A stretch of DNA of 64,000 nt from Cricetomys ansorgei (lineage: Eukaryota > Chordata > Mammalia > Rodentia > Nesomyidae): assembly GCA_026225945.1 (NCBI GenBank), contig JAMJFZ010000597.1, positions 4,484,001 through 4,548,000 on the forward strand, written 5' to 3'. Below, one piece after another: positions 11,215 to 22,200 of this stretch. The notes beneath the pieces were generated by a model. It searched no databases. It saw nothing but the letters and a program-made list of their open reading frames with translations, and had not been told where the DNA came from. The position numbers and the translations under genes are program-made. Numbering within the stretch: the stretch's first letter is position 1; each line of letters starts with the position of its first letter.

Positions 11215-13144
11215 AGATAGGTAATTCTTAAAAATTAATTTAGTCCTTTAAAAAGCGTTTCTGGAGATTTGACCTCTGGGAGCTGAGTAGGTGTTATTGT
11301 ATTTCAGCCCAGAATTTTCTTTTTCTTGGTGACACCCAGGATAATCTCACATGGAAATTCATATGACTGACATCAGTCATGGACAGTGTGCCTTTTCAAA
11401 GGTGCTCTGTGAAGCCTGGGGCCCACTGGTGCTCACAGGAGGAAGCAGACATTTCCAAACTGGCCTCCTCTAGGTTAGTTTATCTAAAATCAATAAAGCT
11501 AAAACATGTTTCAGAACCCCTCCTGGGGTGAAAAAACCTGCGATGAAGTCAGCGCTCCTTGGGCCTCCATTTCCTAACACTGAGATGACAGCAAGAATTC
11601 CTGCCTCTTAGTCTCCTGGGAGAAGATTAAAGCTGAGTCACAAATGACTTAGAGTTTGCAGAAATCTGGAGGGAATTTGTTGAGATGGAGTAGGGTAGAA
11701 CATTGAACGGCTTCCTTTACGTGAGGAACCTAGAGAAGGCACAATCCACAGAAACAGGAAGCGGAATGGCGGATGGTGAGACTGGAGGAGGGGTGAGGGC
11801 GGCTGGTGCCTTGTGGGTGTGGAGTTACAACTGGGGAAGATGAAAAGGTTCTGTGAATGGACTGTGGTGTTGGCTGCACAGCATGTGGTAATGATTAAAT
11901 GCTGGAAATGATTAAAACGGTTAAGTTAATGACATATATATAACTGCATATTATTACCACTTAACAAATAAGTGCCAACGAAAGGAAAGAGAAGCTATAG
12001 GCATAAGTACAAAGTAAGTAAGGACAGTGGGGATTTTAGGACTTGCCCATTGCTTTAAGACAGTGATTCAGAGGGGAGGAGTAACTTAGAGCATATACAA
12101 AGCAGAGAGGCAAGGGGGTGGGTGTCCTGGGGAAGAGGGAAGGACAGAGAACCTGGCCTTCTGGAAATATCCCTCTGAACACACTCATTCTCCTTTGGCC
12201 ATAAAGCACCCTGGTTATAGTTGCTTTTATGCACCTATCTCAGTAACTCCCCTGTGATCTGTTTTCCAACCCCATCCATTTGTTCATTCATAAATACTTT
12301 TTCAGGGCCTACTAGTGCCAGGCACCACTGTAAGCATGCAGCTTACAATGTGTGTACAGACACACATGTGCACACATGGATGTACCCCCCACCCCCTAGT
12401 CAGAGATACTGGCTCTTGGAACCTCTACTCTAGGGATCTTGATGGCTGACACCTAGACAGCACTCACTATGCAGGTGCTATTGTAGACACATCGTTAATT
12501 CAGTTGAATTATGTACTATTCTTGATAATGTTCAAGGAAAGTAGGGGAGCCCGTGTTGCATGGGGGGAGGAGACAGATTCAGGCCCAGTGAGACCGGGGA
12601 GCTTGTCTAGTCAGTCACAGAGCCAGGATGAACAGCTGTGGCTCACACTGGGCCATCAGCCAACTCAGGGGAAGAACAGACTAAGGCAGGCACAGGGAGG
12701 GCCCAGCCTCTGTCCTTATTTTCAGAGAAGTGTGACAGGGTGTGTGGGGCATTGGAGAACAAGAGACTTGGAGGAAGGGGTGTGTAGTCAGTCACCCAGC
12801 AGGGCAGGGCTGGAGTACGGACTTTGTGGTGACAGCAGATTAGAAAGAGAGAGCCCTGGTGTCTTGAAAAGAGGAACTGATGTGTTTGGGTGGCTTCCTG
12901 GGTGTGAGGGGAAAGGCAGTGTTGAAAGTTCAGGCCTGGGGCACCTTCCAGACCCATTGTCACTAACAGGGCTACGGAGGGTGGCAGAAGAGACAGACTT
13001 GGGCATGCTTTGCCTCAGTGGGCTCTACAACCCGCTTCCCTCACTCATGCACAAATACTGATGGGGAATCTAGTGTTCACACACGGAAGGCCCTGACTCC
13101 AGTGGACTAACCAGCCCCGGGTCAAACAGGCCCCAGTCGCCTAC

Positions 13145-13223
13145 CTTTGTCCTGCTCCGCGGCTTCACTCAGTTCGGGAAGCTTGAACCCCACCAGGTTC
13201 TGGTTTCTCATCAGGATGTGTTC
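13145..13223 (-). CDS. Irag1: Irag1 exon (residues 400-425), last exon visible
   Basis: This is a 79 bp exon with acceptor CTCTCACTTAG beside 13223 and donor GACAAAG|GTAGGC (GT at 13143-13144). It encodes [20 protein letters not shown] then AAEQDK and leaves one base. It continues the LTKLRE end of the large exon and matches the start of the following conserved region of IRAG1. No further Irag1 exon could be recognised between 13144 and 1, so this intron is probably more than 13 kb long. Confidence 0.95.
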
Positions 13224-16200
13224 CTAAGTGAGAGGAGGAAGAGACACAGTTCAGATGACAACGCCAAGCTAGACTCTTTGTTCCAGGCTAGCCTCTTATT
13301 ACTCCCTAGTGGCTGCTACACCCAGCCTTAGAAGGGTTTCCCAGGACAGTGGCCAGAGTGTGTAAATTGGCATGGCATGGCATGGTGAGGCCAGAGGGGC
13401 ACACGGTTATCTACCAGGCACAAGAGCCCTGAAATCTCACCATTTGTGCCACACTTGTTGGGTCAAGAGCTGTCTCTGGTATGGCGTGCTTGTTAAAGAT
13501 GTCCTAGGCCTCAGGGGAAATGAACTGCCCAGCCTTACTGTGGGGGAGGTGCGTAGGGGATGTGTAGTCCTTAGGGACTAAGGACTCTGCAGACAGTATA
13601 GATACTGGTGCAGCTGCTTCTGGAAGCAATTCTTGAAAGTCTCGCAGCTGGTGGCAGCTTCCTGCCCTGCTCTTCTGTGTAAGCAATACTCCTTCCTCAG
13701 TGACCTTTGTGGGACCTCTAGACAGAGTCTCTGCTTTGGTGCCTGGGCAGGCAGAGCCCGATGGGGGGTGCTGGTGGACCCAGCAGGCCACCCTTGCTCC
13801 AAGCCGATCTGTGTCAGACTAGGGCCCTCTAGTCGGTTGCCTAGGTTCTCTCTTGGGCCCTGGTGCCACCAAGGGTTTTCAGCCTCCCAGGTGACAGAAA
13901 CCACTAGCGTCTTCCTAAAAGAGGAAAGAAAGAGGCCAACAGAGAGTGCTCAGGATCCAAACAGAACCCAGGCCATGCCCTTGCTGATGTACTTAGCAAG
14001 CCAGAGACCCACAGCACCCTCCCCCAGCTGTCAGCACTCGAACAGGGTTAAGATCAGGTGCTCAGTTGTCAGACCAGCTGGTACAATGAGCTCCTATGTT
14101 CTTTGCAACTTCCTTTGCTGAGGGAGAGTGACCTGTGGGGGTGTGGGAGTTCTGAGGGAGTGACTCCCTTTCCCAGCCTTTGAAGTCCATGAAGGTGAAT
14201 CCCCAGCCGTCTGTCCCCTCAGTTTCCACTTGCCTTCACAGATGTGGGACATGGCCCACTGCGGGTGGCTCTGCCAGGCCTTGTTCTATGCTACCAGGTA
14301 CCCTGGCCTCTTGGTTAAACAGTGGGACTTCTATGTGAGCTGTTAATTTTCCTAAGCCTCCACCCAGAACATCCCAGAAGATCAAGGTTTTCTATCTATC
14401 TATCATCTATCTATCTATCTATCATCTATCTATCATCTATTTATCATCTATCTATCATCTAATTATCATCTATCATCTATTTATCTCTGACTGGCTTCAA
14501 AGTCACTATATAGCTGAACATGACATTGCATTTCTCATCCTCCTGTCTCCACCTGTTGGTGCTGGGGATTTCAGGCCCCAGCTACCACTACACATTGTTT
14601 TATGTGACTCTGGGAACCCAGGCCTTTGTGCGTGCTAGTCAAATACTCTACCAACTGAGCCCCTTCCTTGCACGGATGATCTCCGAGTGGCACAGTGGCC
14701 TGTTAGAGTGCGTCCTTGCTCGCACATTTCCCCTCATTTGTGCTAGAGTGCTTTCAGGCCCTCGCCCCCTGCCTCACCCTCACCCCCTCAGTAGGAGAAC
14801 CAGGGCTTTGACCCACTCCAGGCCCTAGTTTGTAGGATCCCAGTCTCCTTGACCTGGATTGAGGATGGCCTTCTGAGAGAGAAGGGACTGATAGGGACTT
14901 TTTTATCCAGTTGATTCCTCTCTTTTAGAGTCCACATCTGGATACTGCCAATCACTCATTGTATACCTGACTGACCACTGTTTCTAGTTTGAGGGACAAT
15001 GGAAGTGGGGGACACCATGGTCCTTAGAAGAAATTCAGATGAGGGAGCAGCCTCTTAAGGTCATCGTCATAGTGGCACTTGTGTCTGAGGCCCTTGGATA
15101 ACAGGGGCCAGGAAGGCAGGCTGGATGCCATCACAAAAGAAAAACCCACTTATCCGGGTTTTCTAGGCATGACTAGATACTCTGTCAGAGGCTCCTGTCA
15201 CCGATTCTAGCTGGAGGAGGAAGACTGCTCAGGATAAAGAGTCCTATGGCTGACTTCCCCTGGAGTGTGGCTAAGTATGATCGCTACATCTCAGGCTGAC
15301 TTCTATGTATTAACAGGAGCAAAAGGCACCTGAAGCTGGTGCTGTGGAAATGTGACACTGATGGAACTGGCTTCTCAGAGTCAAGAAGTTTGGGACTCAA
15401 TGAGTTCAGAGCTGCCCTGTCCCAGGGCCTAGCCTGGGTACAAACGTCTGTAGCTAAGGGGCGGGGGTGTAGCCTGGCATGCGCACTGTGCAATGGGGCA
15501 GGAACCCACCTCCCGGAGCTTGGTCAGTTTCTGCATGCGCACCGGCTGGACTTGTATCTGGAAGTCTTTGAGCCCAGGTGGTTTGGCTGGCTTGGTTTTG
15601 CCTGGAAACCGCTTCTCTTCCTCTGCCAGAGGCAGCTTGGCAAGCACCTTCTGCAGCAAGGGACCAGGTTCTTCAGGGCTGCTGTCCCAGGAGACCCCCC
15701 GCATCAGGGAAGGCCGGGACACAGGGGACCTCAGCTCAGCTTTGGAGCCAGCCTTGGGTCCCACAGGCTCTCCAGCAAAGCCTTGTCCCTGGGAATGTGG
15801 AGAGACCGTTGCTCCTGAGCTTTGGACTGTGTTTCTGGACAGAGCATTGCCTTCCCTGGCTGTCTTCAGGAGTTGCCTTCCCAGTTCCGTTTCCGCAGGG
15901 ACAGGCTGGGGGCTGTTCAGGGCCATTTTCCCACTGACGCTTGCTCCAGAAGCCTGAGCCATGGACGTGCCCTCCGGGTACTGAAGGGGATCAAAGTTTT
16001 CCTTTTGTTCTACAGTAAGTTCTTTGGATTTCTCCACTGTGGGAGAGCGAGGAACCAGTCTGCCCTGTGACACTTTCCTCTGGTCATTCTGCTTCCGGTC
16101 AGCTAGCCCTTTGGAGACATTCTGAAAGAGACAAGAGGTAGATTTGGGACCCTGGAGGCAGACTGAAGAGATGCAGACCTTGACAAGGGGTCCATTTATG

Positions 16201-19200
16201 TTTATGCAAGTGAGATCTAAACCAGGTAGAAACTACTTCTCCATCAGGTAAGAACCAGTCAAGGGGATGCCCCACCCAAAAAAAAAGTTTGGGGTGTGTA
16301 ACACTGAGGATAAGGGTCCTATAATCCAAACACCAGGCAAAATCTGCCCAAGGATGAGTTGCTGAGAAGAGAATACAGGACCTCTGTAGACCCAACTCAG
16401 GTGCTGCACATTCCAGCCCTGTGTCTGGCCTTTCACTGTTAGAGACTCAAGTTCCCTACCAAGTCTGTGAACCCTTTGGCATTTTACGCAAAGGTGTGTG
16501 CTTGTGGGTAGAGAGTGGAGGAGACACCCTTAAGGCTTTCAAGAATTTCTCTAGGCAGGTGCAGGGAGAGGGGGGCTAGAGAGACAGCTCTGCAGTTAAG
16601 AGCACGTGTTTCTCTTGCAGAGAGCCCAGATTTTACTCTTAGCACTCACGGTGTTTCACAATCATCTGTAGTCCCAGTTCCAGGGGGTCTGATGCTCTCT
16701 CTGGCTTCCACAGGCACCAAGATGCACGTGGTACACATGCGTACACGCAAGTGAAGCACTTATACACATAAAATAAAATAAATCCATCTTTTATTTTAAA
16801 AAGAAAAAGAATTTTTCTGGGGCAGGAGAGATGGCTCAGCAGTTAAGAGCACATGCTGCTCTTGCAGAGGAACCAAGTTTGGTTCCTAGCACCCACACCA
16901 GTGGCTCACAGTCACCTGTAACTCCAGCTCCAGGAGGATCTGATGCCCTCCTCTGGCCTCCACAGGTACCTGCATTCGTGTGCACATACACGCACACATA
17001 ACACATAATTTTTGAATAAAGTCTTTTTAAAAAGAAATACATTAAAAATACATTGTTTGCATGTACAAAATTCCCAGGGAATAAAAAATATTACATTTTA
17101 AAGAAGAATTTGTCCAAGATCTCTATGATCTAAATACAGATACACAGATGGACAGATAGACAGACAGACAGACAGGCACACACACACACACACACACACA
17201 CACTATAGGATAAAACAGTTTTTGCAGAGGTAACACAAATAGTGCTCAGAAAATCCAAGATTCTATATTGTGTGTGCATATGCATAAATAGGCTAGAGGC
17301 TGACATTGGGTACCTACCTCAATCACCCCATCTCATTTTTTGAGTCAAGGTCTCTCACTAAATCTAGAGCTTACCAATTCAGCTAGACTATCTGCTGGAG
17401 AGCCCATCCATCTTTCTCTGCTGCCTCCCCCAATGCTGAGGTTACAGATGTATGCTGCTAATCCTGGCTTGTGCTGCTAATCCATGGGGATATAAATAAG
17501 TCTCACGCTTGGGTGGCAATTATTTCACCTTGTTGAGCCATCTCCCCAGCCCCATGAAACAATTCATGCAGGAGTGATACCATGCTTAGAAGATCCAAGA
17601 TTCTGCACTTAGCTTCCATTCCCCTTGGCTGGCTCTGGGAGGAGCAGATGGGTGGGTCTAGGGAATCTATGTACTGGTTTATGTAAGAACTAATGCTCAT
17701 CCAGAGGTGTCATCCAAGGCCCCAGACCTAGCTCCAAGAGAGACAATATTGTAACCTGTTCTCCACACTCTCTGGGGTGTATGGACCCCTTGCTCTGAGC
17801 AGGTGTGGAGTTCTGCTACTGCTCATCCAGAGATAAGGTTTTCCTGGTTGCTTCAGCCAGCAGGCTGCAGCCTTCCTGTAACTTCTCTGAAGCTGAGAAG
17901 AGCAGCTTTTGTGTCTGACTGTGGCTAGATTTGTGGGTGAAGGATCACCTTCTGGGCCTGCCTTGCTTGCCCCAGTACCCACCTACTCACATCCACGTAT
18001 CAGTAGGCTGCCCAGGGACCAGCCTTGGCTTCCCAGACCACATTCCCCACATTCAAATCACTGCAAAGTGAGCAAAGCACAGACTCACAGGCTCTTCCAG
18101 ATGAGGTGAGGGGATGCTGGCCTCATGCCCCTTTTGCTGAGGAAGAAAACACAGGTCAGTAGAGGTGGGAAGAGGCCTGCTCCCTCTTGAAGCTTAGTCA
18201 GAGTGCCCCCTCCACCTCCCTCATCCAGGGGTTACAGGATCCCAGGGTGTTAGAGATGAGAGACCCATTGGCATAGAGATGGAACAGAGGCGTGCTGTTA
18301 CCTGTGGCGATGCTCCCGGCAGAGGGGACTGTGGGCCACTGCATGGGTCGGAACCTGCTGTGGGGTAGCCATCACCGAGTCTCACACTGGTCACTTTAAC
18401 AACAACTCACCCACCCCCCACCCCCAACCAAACAACCTCTTTGAGTTGTTAAGTTCTAGCAGCCAAAAACATTGTTGTTGCTAAGTGCCCCTCACATCCC
18501 ATCATTAAATCACCATGGAAACCAAATAAGGAAACCGAGTCATGGGGGAACCTCGGGGTCTGATAATCAGGAAGCATCTGTGAATGTAGGATCCTGGGCT
18601 TGCCCTCCAGCACTGACAAGGGCAGCCTGCCCACCATGGTGCTTTGTTGCCTGAGGGTGCAGCTCTAGACACAGCCCAGAAAGAGACCAAAATGCGTACA
18701 GGGCTTGTGGATGTAGCTTAGTGGTAGAGGGTCTCCCTAGCATGTGTGAGGACCTAGGTTCAATCCCCAGCACCACGAGAGCAAACACAATTCACAGTGG
18801 TCCAAACAAGAGCATTTTCAATCTAAGCAGTGATGATCTCTCTCTGAGCAAAGAGTACCCATCACAACCCCCCTCCCATGACCTCAGCCCTATCCTCATT
18901 CAACCTGTCTCCTGCTTCCTGCCATGCTAGTCCCAATCCTTGAAGCCTGCACATCTGCCCCGTCGGGGCTCAGCCTCACCTGGTGCTGTAGAGATGGTAA
19001 GGGAGCAGCTCCTAGAGGGTGCAGGAGATGCTCCGGGGCTGAGGTTTGGGGAAACAGCTGCGGAAACAAACACCAAGCAGCCTGCATTCGTGAAAGGCTA
19101 GGACTTCTGCCACCTAACAAGTCACCCCTGGGAACCCAGACTGCCTTGCCAAGGTCAGGGACCGGTTCTGGACTGCCATATAAGATTCCTATTACAACCC

Positions 19201-22200
19201 AACTTTTGTTACAGCCAGCCCAGCAGAGGGGCCTTCAGGTAATTTCTGGTGTATGGGTTCACATTCTTTAGCCTGCTGGGCCTGATCTCAGAGAATTTTC
19301 CAGAAACTGAGGACCTAGCATTGCTTGGCAGGAAAAGCACCCAAGGCTGTACTTTCTAGATGCCGTAGGACCACTGGATTTCAAATGCTCTCCTTGTCAT
19401 CCAAGGTCATTTGGACTTGTCTAAAATCTGCATCATTGAGCTCAGAGGTCCCTGGAAAGGACAGAGGGTCCCTAGAAAATCATCTCTCTAGCTCAGAAAT
19501 TCCTCAGATACTGTCTCTCCTCCAGAGTGCCTGGGTCCTTGGAGATCAGGGTGAGGGAGTCCAGGGTGGCCTCCTCAGACCTTTGCTGAGGAGATGCCCC
19601 CCACAGAGCAGGTCTTCATGGGGCGGGTGGGGATGTTAGGCAGGCTCTGCCATGCAGGACCACACAAGGGTCTGTGCATATGGAATTGCACAGGACTGCT
19701 CTGCATTATAACTAACGACCTAGGAGTTTATGGAGAGATGCTGAGACCAAATTAAGAAGCTGGACATCATGTGGAATGGCATTTGTCCTCAAATCAGAAG
19801 TTCCAACTAGTCACATATAGAGCTTCCAACTAGTCACACACAATGGCTTCTCAAGCGGTCATTTCTGCAAGGCTTAGGCCTTCTAGAACCTGGAAGCCAC
19901 TTAAAGCCCACCCTCTCGGAAACAAGGTTCCCACTGCAGCTGGGACCTGGTCCTTCCCTCCCTCCCCTCAGCCCAGACTTGGAGGGGCTCAGGGCAGCCA
20001 CCTGCCCTGCTGCTGGTCCTGCCCTACCTGACGGGGAGTCTCCGGGGCTGCTCCTTGATTTTCTCCCGCGGCGGGTCAGGAATCTCTCACTCACCGACTT
20101 GGCTTCTTCCAGAAGAGCCAGGTTTTTCTTCTTGTCCTCCTCTGAGATGCTGATGTCTGGCAACTGATCATTTACCAGGTCAATGACATGCCCCGTGGGG
20201 TCTGCAGGGAAAGAATGAGTTCCCAGTGAGACCCTGCTACCTCAGGACATCAGGATAGGGGGATACATGGGGACAGACAGTGGCTTCCTCAGTAGGCCTG
20301 TCTCCTCTGGCTTGTAGCCTCTGTCAGAAAGGTTCATGAAGCCCCACTTTGGTTCTCAGAACCCATCCTAACTCTGCTTTAAAGGCAATCCAGGAGCCCT
20401 GACTTTGTGTCCTCCATGGTTTCTTTCTTCCGGTCTGTTTCTTTACAAGCTAGTCGGTGTATAGCTAGGGATACAACTCAAAGATGCTGTCCCTAGCCCC
20501 AGTTGCAATGCTTACCTTTCCCTATCTTTCCTGCTCATCCTCCCCGCAAACTTCTCCTTCTCCAGGAGTGCCCTGGGAGAGCTGACTGAATGACACCGTC
20601 TCCTTGCCAGATGCTTAGGAGATAAGGGTCACTCCAGGTACCCTCTTCTTCCTCAGTTTCCATGTCTAAGACCTGACCCATGCATAACATTTGTAAAGAA
20701 ATGTCTCTGAGACCTGTCCCTATTTCTAATCCTCTCATAAACTCTTACTTGAAAATATATCAGCCCCCTGAAAAGCCCCTCCCTCCAAGCCAATCTCTCT
20801 GTCCTATGGTCTATTGCCTACAGAGCGACCTTTCCAGCAGCCACATCTGATCATGCCATTCTCCTACCTCATTCTGTGGAAACTACTCAGACCCCAGGGT
20901 TACAGCTAAACTGCTTACCAATTTTTCTGGCCCTATATCCTCCTTCCAAGATCTTGTCTCTACTCCAGCCCTTCTGTGGTAAGAGCCCAGTCTTCTTCCC
21001 CTGCCTCCATTCATGCCTCTTCCAGAAGTAGCTCTTCATTTTCACTGGGGGAGACCCTCTGAGTCACCATTAAATAACACAGGAGGAGCTAGCCACCCCA
21101 CTCACAACCCTGCTTCAAGAGCCAAGGCTGAGGGGGAGTGGGTTCCAAACCAGCTTCGGCCAGCGGAGCAGTGCCTCCCCCCAGGCGGCCACAGGGATTG
21201 GCTAGGGATGACCACATGAGGCCAGTGAGAGGCAGCCATGAGAACTGAGAAGGAAAAAGGGCTTCACAGATGAGACAGAAGCTTGGAAGTGCAGCCAACC
21301 CTTGTTACCATGAATGAAAGGTCTTCCCAAGAAGAAAAGCTCACATGTGGAAGGAGATGAGAGATGGAACGGTACAGTGATAACCCAAATTGAGTACCCG
21401 GATCCATAGACCCTGAAGGAGGAGGAGACAGGGGTGGAGGAAGGCAGCAAGGAGAGGGGGAGGAGAAGGGAGAGAAGAGAGGAGGACCTTGTTCTTTTGG
21501 AGCAAGCTAATAGGAGTTGGGGCTCGTTTGTAGTGGTCATGACGCATACACACGGCACAGAATTTGGTTGCTACAGTACTCTGGGTGGCTCCTACTTAAG
21601 AGGAAACTCAAATACCACTTCCTTTGGAATGTCTACACATCTTCCCTCTTCCCTGGGGGAGAAGTGGCCCTCTTCTTACCTTGATTTCCTTAGTTAGCCT
21701 ATGAAGGGCTTGTATCAACTCTATCTGCTCACTTCTCAGGCTCCTTATAAGGTGTAATCAACACTGAACACAAAAACCAAGTCTATGTGACCCCTGTCCT
21801 TCAGTGGCCCCATGAAGGTGTGAAAACCATTGGTAGGAACCATCAGGATCGTAGCCACCTGCCTTTCACACGCACCCTCCCACCTGGATGTGTGCCTGCC
21901 TAGTACAACCACAGGACTCTGCCCCTTGAGTCCCAGTTCTGAGCATCACTCAGCTGACCACTGAGCATCACTTCCTGTCTTCTCTGACTTGCTCATCTTC
22001 CTCTTCATTCTGACACTGAAACTAGACATCATTTCTCCTGGACCCAGACTTGGAGGGGCAGATCTCCTCTACCCTTTGGGCTTAAGATGAGAGGGGAGCT
22101 GAGTCCAAGTAAGCTCAGCTAGCTCATGCTTGCCACTCAAACACATCCTCATATTGACCCAGCTCTTACCCACAGAAGTCAGTGAAGCAGTGGAGACCTT

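Larger units (their letters stand above)
1..13144. other. Irag1 intron (after the exon at 13145), no coding sequence seen
   Basis: I looked on the minus strand for the next Irag1 segments (MPNISDVLLRKL-like, the YTLESRINQAERE coiled coil, the RRVSVAVVPKF kinase site) and found none. Open frames here are short and uncharacteristic. The stretch contains B1, B3, B4-type SINEs, MIR/L2 relics, URR1-like elements and an LTR-like segment, listed separately. Intervals such as 1-700, 800-1800, 3000-3780, 11220-12480 and 12500-13144 show nothing I can name. Confidence 0.7.

Noticed and set aside
12504..13061. Plus-strand open frame of 185 codons
   Set aside because: It overlaps intron sequence of Irag1, has ordinary intronic composition, no recognisable domain, and frames on the other strand are equally open.
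15493..15957. Plus-strand open frames of 119-159 codons opposite the large Irag1 exon
   Set aside because: They are shadow frames of the GC-rich coding exon on the other strand.
18700..18788. Possible tRNA gene
   Set aside because: A and B boxes are present, but the body is an ID SINE with an A-rich end and no cloverleaf.
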